Shown: positions 9,704 to 18,866, numbered from the stretch's first letter. The stretch: 64,000 nt of DNA from Pseudomonas pisciculturae (GCF_015461805.1 NZ_JACVZE010000003.1:62001-126000); one strand, 5' to 3'. Made by a program: numbers and translations. Notes: generated by a model not told the origin, from the letters alone.

Positions 9704-11341
9704 TCAGGAGACCGGTTTTTCGCCATACCAGCGCGGCGTGTATACCCACTCACCGCCACCGGCTCGCGGGAAGACGCACGTGGTGGACGAGCCGATCAGC
9801 ACCATGGTGCGCATGTCCACCTGTTCGGGCGTCAATTGCCCAAGCGTAGTGACACGCAGTGTCTGGCCCGGACGACCGATATCACGACCCAGCACTACCG
9901 GCGTTTCAGGCCTGCGGTGCAATGCAACGATTTCCAGCGCGCGGCCCAACTGCCACGGCCGCGAGCGGGAGATCGGGTTGTAGAACGCCAACGCCAGGTC
10001 GGCCTGGGAAGCGAGGTCCAGGCGTTTTTCGATGATCGACCAGGGCTTGAGGTTGTCCGACAGCGACATCACACAGAAGTCATGCCCCAACGGCGCACCC
10101 GCCTGGGCCGCAGTGGCCAGAGAGGCCGACACACCCGGCAGGATCTCCAGGTCGACCTGATGCCACGCCGGGTCGCTGGACTCGTGCAACGCCTCGATCA
10201 CCGCAGCGGCCATCGCGAACACGCCCGGGTCACCAGACGACACCACCACCACCGATCGGCCTTGGGCCGCCAGCTCAAACGCATGGCGTGCGCGCTGCAT
10301 CTCTTCGCGGTTATCGGTGCAATGCTGCACTTGATCGTCACGAAACGGGCCGGCCATGCGCACGTAGGTTTCGTAGCCCAGCACATCGGTGCAGCGCGCC
10401 AGTTCAGCCTTGACCGCCGGCACCATCAACTCGGCAGCACCGGGGCCCAGGCCGATCACGGCGAGACGACCACGCACGCGGCCCACTTGCGACAGGTCCA
10501 GCGGCTGTTCAGCCACATCAATGACGATATCGGCAGCTTGGCTGACGTGGGTAAAACGCAGGGGCACGCTCAGTTCCAACGCAGCTTCATGCAACGACGC
10601 TTGAGCCATCTGCGTATCACTGGCCAACAGGCACGCCAGCGATTGCAAAGCGATACCGGCCTCATGCAACGCCGCGCGCACGCGCTCAGCCAGTTGCGCG
10701 CCGGGCTTGCAGGTCACGCTGACGTTTTTCGGGTAGATCAGCAATTCATTGGCCGCAGGTAAGCGCGCGGCACTGCCCACGTGAATGGCCAAACGTGCCT
10801 GCTCATCCTGCGGCAAATTGGCTTGATCCAGCCACGGCGCAGCGCCTTCGATGCGCACGCTTTCACCGGCCAGCAGGTCGCTGACGAAGCGCTTGCCCAG
10901 TTCCAGGTCGGCCAGTTCATAACCCTGCGGCGGGTTGAGCAGGCAGGTGCCAAACCGCAGCTCGCCACTGGTAGTGATCGCGGCGGCGACATTCAATGCA
11001 GCGCCGATTTCCCGCGCCATGACATTCACACCGCCCAGGCCACCGAGCAACGGCACCACGGCGCTACCGTCTTCGGCAACGGCCAGCACGGCGGGCTCTT
11101 CGCCTTTCTCCAGCAGCAGCGGCGCCAGGGTGCGAATCACAATACCGGCGGCACACAGCGCAATCAGCGGCGTGCCTTGCTGGTAAAGCTGACGCAGGGT
11201 GGCGCCGAATTCGTTATAGGCCAGGTCTGCACCTTCAACGCGGCCCGCCAGGCCATGGATCAACGCGTCGGGGTAAACCTGCTGGATCTTGCGCGCCGTC
11301 GCCAGGCTGCCCTGGCCGAGGATGACAATCGCCGGGCGCAT
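9704..11341 (-). CDS. cobJ: CbiG-CobJ fusion: precorrin-3B C17-methyltransferase
   Basis: Cobalamin-pathway ring-contraction enzyme of 545 aa. The first half (about 1-290) is CbiG-like, with LCAAGIVIRTLAPLL and an EDGSAVVPLLGGLGGVN segment. The second half (about 295-540) is the SAM-dependent CobJ methyltransferase, with VIGLGPGAAELM, VVVVSSGDPGVFAMAAAV and ILPGVSASLATAAQ motifs. The chosen ATG overlaps the cobI stop as TGATG; an in-frame GTG four codons upstream (11353) is an alternative. CbiG belongs to the anaerobic route, where it opens a lactone, yet here it is joined to CobJ and shares an operon with CobG. Confidence 0.94.
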   Translation of the reverse strand: MRPAIVILGQGSLATARKIQQVYPDALIHGLAGRVEGADLAYNEFGATLRQLYQQGTPLIALCAAGIVIRTLAPLLLEKGEEPAVLAVAEDGSAVVPLLGGLGGVNVMAREIGAALNVAAAITTSGELRFGTCLLNPPQGYELADLELGKRFVSDLLAGESVRIEGAAPWLDQANLPQDEQARLAIHVGSAARLPAANELLIYPKNVSVTCKPGAQLAERVRAALHEAGIALQSLACLLASDTQMAQASLHEAALELSVPLRFTHVSQAADIVIDVAEQPLDLSQVGRVRGRLAVIGLGPGAAELMVPAVKAELARCTDVLGYETYVRMAGPFRDDQVQHCTDNREEMQRARHAFELAAQGRSVVVVSSGDPGVFAMAAAVIEALHESSDPAWHQVDLEILPGVSASLATAAQAGAPLGHDFCVMSLSDNLKPWSIIEKRLDLASQADLALAFYNPISRSRPWQLGRALEIVALHRRPETPVVLGRDIGRPGQTLRVTTLGQLTPEQVDMRTMVLIGSSTTCVFPRAGGGEWVYTPRWYGEKPVS

Positions 11342-12072
11342 CAACCTTGCCACCGTTCACCGGGCACGATGATCAGCGAGAAGTACGGCGACGACGATGG
11401 GTCGACTTGATCCAGCGGCACGATCTTTTGATTGGCCATGGTGGCGCGTTCTACATACAGCGCACGCCCGGCCAAGCCGAGTTCTTCGAGCACTTGGCGC
11501 ACTTTGGGGAAGTTGCGCCCCAGCTTCATGATCACCGCCGCATCGGCGTCCGCCAGGCGACGTTTGAGATCGTCATGGGGCAGCACGCCCGAGAGCACCG
11601 ACAGGCTCTGGTTGCGATACACCAACGGCGCGCCGAGCACCGAGGCGCCGCCGAGCATTGAGCACACGCCCGGAATCACTTGCGCTTCGTAACGCTCAGC
11701 GAGGCGGTCGTGCAGGTACATGTAGGAGCCGTAGAAGAACGGGTCGCCTTCGCAAATCACCGCCACATCGCGGCCGGCATCCAGGTGCGCAGCCACGTCG
11801 ACGGCAGCTGCGTCGTAGAAATCGCTGATCACTTGCTCATACGACATCGGCGCCGGCAACACTTCGGTGGTCACCGGGTACACCAGCGGCATTAGGGTCT
11901 GCTGCGCCACCAAGTGGTCTTCGATAATGCCGAAGGCGTTGCCCTTTTTACCCTTGGCCACGAAGTACGCCACCACGGGTGATTCGCGCAGCAGGCGCAA
12001 GGCCTTGAGGGTGATCAGTTCCGGGTCGCCGGGGCCTACGCCCAGGCCGATCAAACGTCCGCGAGCCGGCAT
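11341..12072 (-). CDS. cobI: Precorrin-2 C20-methyltransferase
   Basis: SAM-dependent tetrapyrrole methylase (243 aa) that converts precorrin-2 to precorrin-3A. The N-terminus has [18 protein letters not shown], typical of the family, followed by [18 protein letters not shown] and [20 protein letters not shown]. Both ends overlap the neighbours by one base (TAATG with cobH, TGATG with cobJ), so the operon is tightly coupled in translation. Confidence 0.96.
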   Translation of the reverse strand: MPARGRLIGLGVGPGDPELITLKALRLLRESPVVAYFVAKGKKGNAFGIIEDHLVAQQTLMPLVYPVTTEVLPAPMSYEQVISDFYDAAAVDVAAHLDAGRDVAVICEGDPFFYGSYMYLHDRLAERYEAQVIPGVCSMLGGASVLGAPLVYRNQSLSVLSGVLPHDDLKRRLADADAAVIMKLGRNFPKVRQVLEELGLAGRALYVERATMANQKIVPLDQVDPSSSPYFSLIIVPGERWQG

Positions 12073-12698
12073 TATTCGACCTCCGTGGCCAGGGCATTCA
12101 CCGCAGCGGCGGCCATGGCACTGCCGCCCAGGCGACCTTGCATGATCACGAACGGCACGCCACGGCTGTCGGCGGCCAGCATCGCCTTGGATTCGGCGGC
12201 GCCGACGAAGCCCACCGGGAAGCCGAGGATCAACGCCGGTTTCGGCGCGCCTGCGTCAATCATTTCCAGCAGGTAGAACAAGGCGGTCGGCGCGTTGCCG
12301 ATCACCACCACACTGCCCTCCAAGTGTGGGCGCCACAGTTCCAGGGCGGCGGCGGAACGGGTGTTGCCCAGTTCCCGCGCAAGCTCCGGCACGCTGTCGT
12401 CGCGCAGGGTGCAGATCACTTCGTTGTTGGCCGGCAAGCGCGCACGGGTCACGCCTTCGGAGACCATTCGCGCATCGCACAGAATCGGCGCGCCAGCGGC
12501 CAGCGCATCGCGCCCGGCCTTGCCTGCGCCTTCGGAGAATTGCAGGCCGTCGATGGCATCGACCATGCCGCAGGCGTGAATCACCCGCACCGCGAGTTTT
12601 TCCAGGTCGGCCGGGATGCGGTCCAACTTGGCTTCCGCGCGAATAATGGCGAAGGAGTTGCGATAGATCTCCTGACCGTCGCGGATGTAATCAATCAT
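12072..12698 (-). CDS. cobH: Precorrin-8X methylmutase
   Basis: Moves the C11 methyl group to C12 to give hydrogenobyrinate. The 208-aa length fits the CobH/CbiC family. Motifs include [10 protein letters not shown] with the substrate-binding histidine, [12 protein letters not shown], and a C-terminal [16 protein letters not shown] and [20 protein letters not shown]. The start at 12698 lies inside the last codons of cobG (8-base overlap). Longer upstream open frame is not family-like. Confidence 0.95.
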   Translation of the reverse strand: MIDYIRDGQEIYRNSFAIIRAEAKLDRIPADLEKLAVRVIHACGMVDAIDGLQFSEGAGKAGRDALAAGAPILCDARMVSEGVTRARLPANNEVICTLRDDSVPELARELGNTRSAAALELWRPHLEGSVVVIGNAPTALFYLLEMIDAGAPKPALILGFPVGFVGAAESKAMLAADSRGVPFVIMQGRLGGSAMAAAAVNALATEVE

Positions 12699-13971
12699 CG
12701 GTGTTGCTCCGTGGGCGGGCGCGCAGCAAGGCGCCCGTCGCTTCAATGGAAAGGGCGTGCGCGTGCAGCCGGCCGAAACCTGGGTAGGCTGCATCGCGAA
12801 AATAGAGGTCGTAGTGGCCGGGGCTCACCGCCAGCAAGGTGACGGGCGCGGTGTGCGCAGCGGCGCAGGAACGCGGGCAGCCGGACAGGTGCACGTCGAG
12901 CTCGGGGTGCAGCGCAGCCAGTTGCACCGCGTCGGCCTTGGTATCGGCCAGGGCTTTGCCGCAGCCACTAGAGCCGGTGCAGGCCGTCATGCGCGCCAGG
13001 GGCTGGTCGACTGAACACAGAAAACCAAGCTGCGCCAGGCGCTCGGTCACGGCGTGCGGTTTTTCGAGGTTGGGCAGTAGCACGCCCTGCCAGGGGGTGA
13101 AGCGCAGCGTGCCGTCGCCGTAGTCGCTGGCCAGTTGTGCGGCGCCTTTGAGCATCGTCGAATCCAGACGACCCAAGGGCGCGATGGCGGCGACGTAGAA
13201 CTGATTCTTTTGCGCCTGTGGATAAGTGCCGAGGTGCAGCAATGCACCGCTGGGCGGGCGTTTGAAGCCATCCGATGGCAGCAACGGCAGCCTGAGGCGG
13301 CTCGACAACTTATCCACAGCCAGATGACGCATACGCGTTTGCTCTGGCGTGGCGAGATCGAGAAACGCCTCCAGCACAGCCACCACCAGTGCGTGGCCCT
13401 GCTCCAGCGGCACAGCGGCTACCGGCGCATCCAGCCCCGGGCAACCAGCAAGACCGAACGCAAGCAGCGTCTGGCCATCTCGCACAAACGCCGACAGCCA
13501 CAGGTCATGGTGATGTTCGAGCATCGCCAGGTCCTCGCCGCCATCCAGTTGCACGGCAAACTTGGCCGACAACTCATGGAAGCGCGGGTGGCTTTGCAGG
13601 GTATTGAGGATCTGCTCGGCCAGCGGGCGCGTGTCGAACAGCATCTGCGGGTCGATACCGGCGCTGGGGCTGAGCATCAGGTTGCGTACATCGTCACCGG
13701 CGGCGTTGTTGGGGCCGAGGTCGGCCGCCAGCAACATCGCAATCAACGCGTTCTCTTCAGTGCCAATGCCGCGTATCTGCAGGTTGGCGCGGTTGGTCGC
13801 CTCGATCACCCCGCCGGCATAGGCCTGAGCGGCGTCCGCCACCGCATGGGCCTGCTGTGCGGTGATGGAACCACCGGCCAGTTTGATCCGGCAAATGCCG
13901 CCGTCCAACGCCTGGACAATACGCAGCAACCCCGGACAAGCCGAGGGGCGCAAGGTATTTACAGCGGGCAT
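12691..13971 (-). CDS. cobG: Precorrin-3B synthase (nitrite/sulfite reductase-like)
   Basis: Iron-sulfur enzyme that uses oxygen to hydroxylate precorrin-3A in the aerobic cobalamin route. The 426-aa product shows the duplicated ferredoxin-like/siroheme reductase fold, with EATNRANLQIRGIG in the first half. The cysteine motif near the C-terminus is CTGSSGCGKALADTK followed by LSGCPRSCA, for a 4Fe-4S cluster. The ATG at 13971 is chosen because upstream residues do not fit the family. It is the first gene of the minus-strand operon and is divergent from cobL across 104 bases, where I could not find a cobalamin riboswitch. Confidence 0.92.
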   Translation of the reverse strand: MPAVNTLRPSACPGLLRIVQALDGGICRIKLAGGSITAQQAHAVADAAQAYAGGVIEATNRANLQIRGIGTEENALIAMLLAADLGPNNAAGDDVRNLMLSPSAGIDPQMLFDTRPLAEQILNTLQSHPRFHELSAKFAVQLDGGEDLAMLEHHHDLWLSAFVRDGQTLLAFGLAGCPGLDAPVAAVPLEQGHALVVAVLEAFLDLATPEQTRMRHLAVDKLSSRLRLPLLPSDGFKRPPSGALLHLGTYPQAQKNQFYVAAIAPLGRLDSTMLKGAAQLASDYGDGTLRFTPWQGVLLPNLEKPHAVTERLAQLGFLCSVDQPLARMTACTGSSGCGKALADTKADAVQLAALHPELDVHLSGCPRSCAAAHTAPVTLLAVSPGHYDLYFRDAAYPGFGRLHAHALSIEATGALLRARPRSNTDD

Positions 13972-14075
13972 TGGTTTCACGGGGCTACCGGTTGACGGGT
14001 AAAGGCGCGGTATTATGCCTGCTTTGTCCGGTGGCATGAAAAGCCTGCCCGTCGGATGTCGTTCAAGGAATCTTT

Positions 14076-15281
14076 ATGTCGCCCTGGCTGACGGTTGTAG
14101 GCATCGGTGAAGACGGCTTCAAGGGGCTGGGCAGGAATGCCCGGCATGCCCTGTTGCGCGCCACGCGGATTATAGGTGCTCAGCGCCAGTTAGACCTGTT
14201 GCCGGTGTGTATTCGTGGCGAGCGCGAGTTGTGGCCGAGCCCGTTTTCCCTGGAGCCGGTGTTAGCGCGGCGTGGTGAGCCGGTGTGCGTGCTGGCGAGC
14301 GGCGACCCGATGTTTTATGGGGTGGGCGCCAGCCTATCGCGCCAGGTAACGGCTGATGAGCTGCTGATTTTGCCGGCGCCCTCGTCGGTGTCATTGGCGG
14401 CCGCGCGCTTGGGCTGGCCGTTGCAGGAAGTGGTGACATTGTCCGTGGTGGCCCGGCCGTTGGCGGCGTTGAATGCGCATTTGGCGAGCGGCGTTCGGCT
14501 GTTGGTGTTGAGTAACGATGGCGGCAGCCCTGCTTTGATTGCGGCCCTATTGGCTGAATCCGGGTTTGGTCCAAGTCGTGTGAGCGTATTTGAACACTTG
14601 GGCGGCGCGGATGAACGGCGTCTCGATGGGCTGGCTGTTAATTGGCAACACGCTGGCGTCGCCGACTTGAACCTGGTCGCCATCGACTGCGTGGCTGAGC
14701 CGCAGGCGCTGCGCCTGTCGCGTCTGGCCGGGCTGCCCGACTCTGCGTTCAAACACGACGGCCAACTCACCAAACGCGATGTACGCGCCATGACCCTCGC
14801 CCGCCTCGCCCCCATGCCCGGTGAACTGCTGTGGGACGTAGGCGCTGGCAGTGGCTCCATCGGGATTGAATGGATGCGCGCCCACCCCAGCTGTCGCGCC
14901 CTGGCGATTGAAGCCGACGAAGGCCGCCAAGGCCTGATCGAACACAACCGCGACGCCCTCGGCGTGCCCGGCCTGCAACTGATCCGCGGCAAAGCACCGG
15001 ATGCCCTGCAAGGCCTGGAAGCCCCAGACGCCATCTTCATCGGCGGTGGCGTCACCCGCGACGGCGTGCTCGACACCTGCTGGCAACACCTGCGGCCCGG
15101 TGGCCGTTTGGTCGCCAACGCCGTGACCCTGCAAAGCGAAATGACCTTGATGAACTGGCGCGCCCAGCATGGCGGCGAACTGACGCGCATCCACGTGGCC
15201 CAGGCGCAGGCGTTGGGGGCGTTCGATACCTGGCGCCAGGCGCTGCCGATCACCTTGCTCGAAGTGGTCAAGCCGCTATGA
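14076..15281 (+). CDS. cobL: Precorrin-6Y C5,15-methyltransferase (decarboxylating)
   Basis: Two-domain enzyme of 401 aa that methylates C5 and C15 and decarboxylates the C12 acetate. Residues about 1-205 form the CbiE domain ([45 protein letters not shown]). Residues about 225-401 form the CbiT domain, with the SAM motif [16 protein letters not shown] and [13 protein letters not shown]. It starts the plus-strand cobalamin operon and overlaps cobK by four bases. Confidence 0.96.
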   Translation: MSPWLTVVGIGEDGFKGLGRNARHALLRATRIIGAQRQLDLLPVCIRGERELWPSPFSLEPVLARRGEPVCVLASGDPMFYGVGASLSRQVTADELLILPAPSSVSLAAARLGWPLQEVVTLSVVARPLAALNAHLASGVRLLVLSNDGGSPALIAALLAESGFGPSRVSVFEHLGGADERRLDGLAVNWQHAGVADLNLVAIDCVAEPQALRLSRLAGLPDSAFKHDGQLTKRDVRAMTLARLAPMPGELLWDVGAGSGSIGIEWMRAHPSCRALAIEADEGRQGLIEHNRDALGVPGLQLIRGKAPDALQGLEAPDAIFIGGGVTRDGVLDTCWQHLRPGGRLVANAVTLQSEMTLMNWRAQHGGELTRIHVAQAQALGAFDTWRQALPITLLEVVKPL

Positions 15282-15997
15282 AACGCATCCTGCTGCTGGG
15301 CGGCGTGACGGAAGCCCTCGCCATCGCCCGCACCCTGGGCCCGGAACATATCTACAGCCTGGCCGGAGTTGGACGGGTGCCGACCGACCTGATCTGCCAA
15401 GTCCGCGTTGGCGGTTATGGCGGGGCTGAAGGCCTGGCGCAGTTTGTTCGGGATGAAGGGATCAGCCTGATTCTCGACGCGACCCACCCGTACGCGGCGC
15501 AGATCAGTCGCAATGCAGCCGAGGCTGCACGGTTGAGCGGCGTGCCTTGTTGGGCGCTGCGCCGACCGGCGTGGCAGCCGCAGGTCGGGGATGACTGGCG
15601 TGAGGTTGGCGATTGGGCTGAGTTGATTGAGGCGCTGAAACCGTTCAAGCGTCCGCTGTTCACATTGGGGCGTGAGCCGTTGCAGCACCTCGATGAAATC
15701 CCGCCGGAGCAGTTCTGGACACTGCGGGCGCTGGATGTGTACCCGGGGAATGAGCGGTGTGAAGTGATAGGCGCACGCGGGCCGTTTCTGATCGAGGATG
15801 AGCGGGTGTTGTTCGAGCGCCGTGGCATTGATGTGTTGATCAGCAAGAACAGCGGCAGCACAGCGACGGAGCCGAAGCTGGAAGTGGCGCGGGAGCGTGG
15901 GGTGCCGGTGTTGGTGTTGAAGCGGCCGGTGTTGGCTTCGGTGGACCGAGAATTCACTACCGTGCCTGCATTACTACAGGCAATCACCCATATCTAG
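15278..15997 (+). CDS. cobK: Precorrin-6A reductase
   Basis: NADPH-dependent reductase (239 aa) that converts precorrin-6A to precorrin-6B, the substrate of CobL. It has the Rossmann start [16 protein letters not shown], then [14 protein letters not shown], the conserved CWALRRPAW, and [13 protein letters not shown] [20 protein letters not shown] near the end. The ATG overlaps the cobL stop (ATGA). No cbiD gene lies between cobL and cobK. A variant REP doublet follows. Confidence 0.95.
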   Translation: MKRILLLGGVTEALAIARTLGPEHIYSLAGVGRVPTDLICQVRVGGYGGAEGLAQFVRDEGISLILDATHPYAAQISRNAAEAARLSGVPCWALRRPAWQPQVGDDWREVGDWAELIEALKPFKRPLFTLGREPLQHLDEIPPEQFWTLRALDVYPGNERCEVIGARGPFLIEDERVLFERRGIDVLISKNSGSTATEPKLEVARERGVPVLVLKRPVLASVDREFTTVPALLQAITHI

Positions 15998-16010
15998 ACA
16001 CCACAGATCC

Positions 16011-16133
16011 AATGTGGGAGGGGCGGTGCGACGATTCGACTTGCCCCCGATAGCTGTGGATCAGTCAGCACATTTTCAGCTGACACACCGCCATCGGGGG
16101 CAAGTCGAATCGTCGCACCGCCCCTCCCACATT
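16011..16133. repeat. Long REP doublet variant with an extra 15 bases in each arm
   Basis: The arms begin AATGTGGGAGGGG, then carry GGTGCGACGATTCGACTTGC before returning to the usual CCCCGATAG. Both arms have the same extra block, so the stem reaches more than 40 paired bases. An inner TCAG...CTGA dyad is present. It lies between cobK and the DUF3077 gene. Confidence 0.9.
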
Positions 16134-16146
16134 TTGAGCTACGTTG

Positions 16147-16404
16147 TTAGCAGCTAGCGGCGTACTCCTGCCCAATGCCAGCGTGCACACGATCAGCCAA
16201 CAACTGCGCCAGCTCAATCAACTGCGCAACGCTCAGCAACTCCTCTCGTTTAGAACCTTCCAGACCAAACGCAAGATCACAGCTCAGTGCATTGGCCGAG
16301 GCGAGAGTTTCGCTGAGGTTGATTAGCAGGTCTTCGGTGCTTATGCCGTCGGCTACGGTGAATAGCCGGATGGGGGCTTTAGAGTTAAGGGTTGATTCAG
16401 TCAT
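16147..16404 (-). CDS. DUF3077 family small protein
   Basis: An 85-aa acidic protein with the family pattern: LFTVADGISTEDLL, a central helix rich in small residues (SETLASANALSCDLAF), and VAQLIELAQLLADRV at the C-terminus. Such small proteins are common and often multicopy in fluorescent Pseudomonas; their function is unknown. The start at 16404 is preceded on its strand by GGAGCGTCACC. It ends close to the REP doublet and appears monocistronic. Confidence 0.75.
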   Translation of the reverse strand: MTESTLNSKAPIRLFTVADGISTEDLLINLSETLASANALSCDLAFGLEGSKREELLSVAQLIELAQLLADRVHAGIGQEYAASC

Positions 16405-16760
16405 GGTGACGCTCCGTGAGAAAAAATAGAGGCGCCTTAATGCTTGCGGGCCGCGACGCCCGGCCGCTGCGTTTGCAGCGGTGTACGAAGACTAGAGATC
16501 GAGTGTCCTAGGGACAACCTCAAAGGCTTGTCGGAAATTTCTGCTTATCCAATTAACCCGCCTAACCGCCATCCACTTGGCCTCGCCCCGAAAAGCCGAA
16601 TCATCCTACAAACCCTTCCGAACTGGCTGGCTAGCTCAGCCAAAAGCCCCCGCCCTAACCTCCCCGCTCGCGGTTTTGAGTCAACCAGCCGCAGTGGGGA
16701 TGCCTGCTTTTGCAGTGCGTCGCAACTTGCCATCGTGTATCCCAAGGAATACGATCAAAG
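16405..16760. other. Intergenic stretch without a convincing gene
   Basis: Between the divergent DUF3077 and toxin genes. It holds a perfect 7-bp hairpin, CCGCTGC/GCAGCGG with loop GTTT, at 16464-16481, likely in the leader of the DUF3077 gene. The rest is less GC-rich than the surroundings. A 66-codon minus-strand frame (16545-16745) has no support. Confidence 0.5.
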
Positions 16761-17069
16761 ATGATTCATTTCAAGAAATCCAAAGAATTTCAGGAGTGGT
16801 TCGTATCATTACGCAGTAATCCTGCCCGCGTCCGTGTGATGACAAGGATAGATAACGCAACATATGGAAATTTTGGCGACTGTGAGTCTGTAGGAAACGG
16901 CGTATCAGAAATGCGCATCCACTACGGACCCGGGTACCGGATTTACTTCACGCGTAAGGGCGATGTGGTTTACCTCCTGCTGATAGGAGGTGATAAATCA
17001 ACACAGAAGCGCGACATCCAACACGCGAAGAAAATTGCTGATGACTTTGAAAAACGGAGTAACCCATGA
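16761..17069 (+). CDS. Type II toxin, HigB/RelE-like addiction module killer protein
   Basis: A 102-aa protein of the phage Gp49-like/HigB family in the RelE/ParE superfamily, expected to be an mRNA-cleaving toxin. Typical parts are the N-terminal FKKSKEFQEWFVSLR helix, RVMTRIDNATYGNFGDCESVGNGVSEMRI-type core (given here by its key residues R, G, D), a GYRIYFTRKGDVVYLLLIGGDKSTQKRDI-type strand with conserved GPGYRIYF and GGDKSTQ, and a C-terminal AKKIADDF helix. The ATG at 16761 follows AAGGAA at 11 bases. It overlaps the antitoxin gene by four bases, the usual toxin-first order of this subfamily. Confidence 0.88.
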   Translation: MIHFKKSKEFQEWFVSLRSNPARVRVMTRIDNATYGNFGDCESVGNGVSEMRIHYGPGYRIYFTRKGDVVYLLLIGGDKSTQKRDIQHAKKIADDFEKRSNP

Positions 17070-17353
17070 CCGAATTTACTGATTTCGACGTCGCGGAATA
17101 CCTCAAGACCCCCGAAGACATGGCCGAGTATCTTGAAGCCGCCTTCGAAGAGGATTGCGGGGATGGACTGCTGATTCGTACAGCCCTGAACAACATCGCC
17201 CGCGCCCAAGGCATGACCCAAGTAGCCCGCGACGCCGGCCTCGGACGAGAAAGCCTATACAAAGCCCTATCCACCACTGGCAACCCCGAGTTTGCGACTA
17301 TCATGAAAGTCATGAAAGCGCTGGGCCTCAAACTTCACGCCACGGCGGTCTGA
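17066..17353 (+). CDS. Cognate antitoxin, HTH (Xre-type) addiction module antidote
   Basis: A 95-aa protein with an N-terminal toxin-binding region (FDVAEYLKTPEDMAEYLEAA) and a C-terminal helix-turn-helix (GMTQVARDAGLGRESLYKAL, then NPEFATIMKVMKALGLKLH). This is the standard form of the antidote paired with Gp49-like killers; it should neutralise the toxin and repress the operon. The ATG overlaps the toxin stop (ATGA). Confidence 0.9.
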   Translation: MTEFTDFDVAEYLKTPEDMAEYLEAAFEEDCGDGLLIRTALNNIARAQGMTQVARDAGLGRESLYKALSTTGNPEFATIMKVMKALGLKLHATAV

Positions 17354-17395
17354 CTGCGACACCAAACCACACCACCCCTTTTTACTTATCCCCTA

Positions 17396-17422
17396 CGATC
17401 AGGCTAAATACCCGCCTGATCG
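17396..17422. promoter_or_regulatory. Perfect 8-bp inverted repeat ahead of the copper locus
   Basis: CGATCAGG and CCTGATCG are separated by 11 bases and lie 24 bases upstream of the first DUF2946 gene. No T-run follows. It could be an operator for the copper genes or a weak terminator for the toxin-antitoxin pair; sequence alone does not decide. Confidence 0.35.
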
Positions 17423-17445
17423 TTTAACCCTACGGATTGTCCGCC

Positions 17446-17841
17446 ATGGCCCGTCAACGCTTTGCAATCGTCTGGATCGCCTGCTTCGCAGTGTTGTTCA
17501 ACGCCTTTGCCATGCCGATGGCCGGTGCAATGCAGCAGTCGGATGACCCGGTCAAGCAACTGATGTGGGGCGGTTTCTGCTCCTCCAACGGCGCCAGTCT
17601 CAAGACCATCGCGCTGGGCAAGCTGGAAATTCCCGCGCCGCAGCAGGACGATCACTCCACCATGCAGCATTGCTGGTGTTGCTCGGGCTCGGCGCCGTTG
17701 GTGGCGTTGCCGGGGCATGTGCCGCAGTTGTATGTCGCGCACTTCAATACCTCACAGAGCTTGCCGCCGCCCCAGCTGCAAAACCCTACCCCGCGCCAGC
17801 AATGGCCGAGCCTCAACCCCCGCGCCTCTCCCACGGTCTGA
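17446..17841 (+). CDS. DUF2946 family protein, copper-locus associated
   Basis: A 131-aa protein with an uncleaved anchor or signal segment (FAIVWIACFAVLFNAFAMPMAGA) and a conserved WGGFCSS element, then a cysteine/histidine cluster HCWCCSG around residue 80. The C-terminus is proline-rich. Family members sit beside TonB-dependent copper receptors and are thought to be periplasmic, but no activity is proven. The ATG at 17446 is chosen; a TTG nine bases upstream is possible. The gene begins a same-strand cluster with the PCuAC chaperone, a second DUF2946 gene and oprC. Confidence 0.75.
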   Translation: MARQRFAIVWIACFAVLFNAFAMPMAGAMQQSDDPVKQLMWGGFCSSNGASLKTIALGKLEIPAPQQDDHSTMQHCWCCSGSAPLVALPGHVPQLYVAHFNTSQSLPPPQLQNPTPRQQWPSLNPRASPTV

Positions 17842-17887
17842 TTTATTCGCAAGTGAACTGCGTTTAAAACCGTTTTGGAGAACTGCC

Positions 17888-18370
17888 ATGCTCAAATCTT
17901 CCCTGCTTCTGGCCGCGTTGTTGCTGCCGGTGTTCAGTGCTGCCAATGCCGATGACTACAAGGCCGGCGACCTGTTGGTCAGCGATCCGTGGTCCCAGGA
18001 GTTGCCGCCGAATGCGCCGACCGTCGCGGCGTACTTTGTGATTCATAACACCGGCGAAAGTCCCGACCGCCTGCTCAGCGTCGAGACGCCGGTGGCAGAC
18101 AAGGCCGAGCTGCATGAACACGTCATGCAGGGCGACTTGATGAAGATGCAGCAAGTACCCAGCGTGGCCGTACCGGCCAAGGGTGACCTGACCTTCGCGC
18201 CGATGGCTTATCACGTGATGCTTGTGGGCCTCAAAGACCGCAGCCTGTTGGCCGACGGCAAGCAATTCCCGCTGACCCTCACCTTCGAAAACGCCGGCAA
18301 GGTCGAGGTCGAGGTGTCGGTACAGAAAGTACCGCCGATGGCCAGCCACATGCACAAGCACCCTCAATAG
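17888..18370 (+). CDS. Periplasmic copper chaperone PCu(A)C
   Basis: Secreted Cu(I)-binding protein of 160 aa that in related bacteria delivers copper to cytochrome oxidase. A signal peptide covers about residues 1-21 (ending SAANA). The Cu motif is visible: HEHVMQGDLMKMQ followed 21 residues on by YHVML, matching the H(M)x10Mx21HxM pattern. The extra histidines at the C-terminus (HMHKH) may also bind metal. The start at 17888 follows TTGGAGAAC at good spacing. Confidence 0.9.
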   Translation: MLKSSLLLAALLLPVFSAANADDYKAGDLLVSDPWSQELPPNAPTVAAYFVIHNTGESPDRLLSVETPVADKAELHEHVMQGDLMKMQQVPSVAVPAKGDLTFAPMAYHVMLVGLKDRSLLADGKQFPLTLTFENAGKVEVEVSVQKVPPMASHMHKHPQ

Positions 18371-18381
18371 GCTGACACTCG

Positions 18382-18771
18382 ATGGGCGCCCCTCGCGCCA
18401 GGTTGTCTCCACGCCCACGCTTGATGCGCGGCAGCTGGATCAGCCTGTTCGCCATGCTGATGATCTTTATCGGTCCGCTGATTTCCCAAGCGATGCCGAT
18501 GGATCATCACGCCGGTATGTCCATGGACATGCCGATGGAACACGGCGAATCCCATCACTCCAAAGCACCGGCCGAACATCACGCCCTCTGGTCCAAGTGC
18601 GGCTATTGCGACCTGCTCTACAGCTGCCCCGCCCTGCCCGGCGGTGTATCAACGTTCACCCTCAACCCCCCACCACCCGCCAACGCCCTTACCCCCGCCA
18701 CGCGCCTGGGCCATGCCCGGCAGAGCATCTTCCCCGGCGCCCGCAGCCGCGCGCCCCCCATCAATGCGTAA
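18382..18771 (+). CDS. DUF2946 family protein, His/Met-rich
   Basis: A 129-aa protein with one hydrophobic segment (WISLFAMLMIFIGPLIS, about 19-35) after a basic N-terminus. A histidine/methionine-rich loop follows (MDHHAGMSMDMPMEHGESHH), then a cysteine motif CGYCDLLYSC typical of DUF2946. The His/Met loop suggests copper binding in the periplasm; this is inference. It lies 11 bases after the PCuAC gene and upstream of oprC, so co-transcription is likely. Confidence 0.78.
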   Translation: MGAPRARLSPRPRLMRGSWISLFAMLMIFIGPLISQAMPMDHHAGMSMDMPMEHGESHHSKAPAEHHALWSKCGYCDLLYSCPALPGGVSTFTLNPPPPANALTPATRLGHARQSIFPGARSRAPPINA

Positions 18772-18866
18772 GCACTTCACATAGCGCTACTTCACACCGG
18801 CCGACCCCAGATAGACAGCCGCAGGCTGCTGGCCGTGTTGTTTACGATTGATTGATGGAACGTGTC

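Noticed and set aside
13972..14075. Cobalamin riboswitch between cobG and cobL
   Set aside because: The 104-base divergent gap is too short for the usual aptamer and shows no B12-box-like sequence. The leader of the receptor at 22524 was examined with the same result.
16545..16745. 66-codon minus-strand frame in the gap before the toxin gene
   Set aside because: Short, no good ribosome site, no recognised motif. I cannot exclude a small protein, but nothing supports it.
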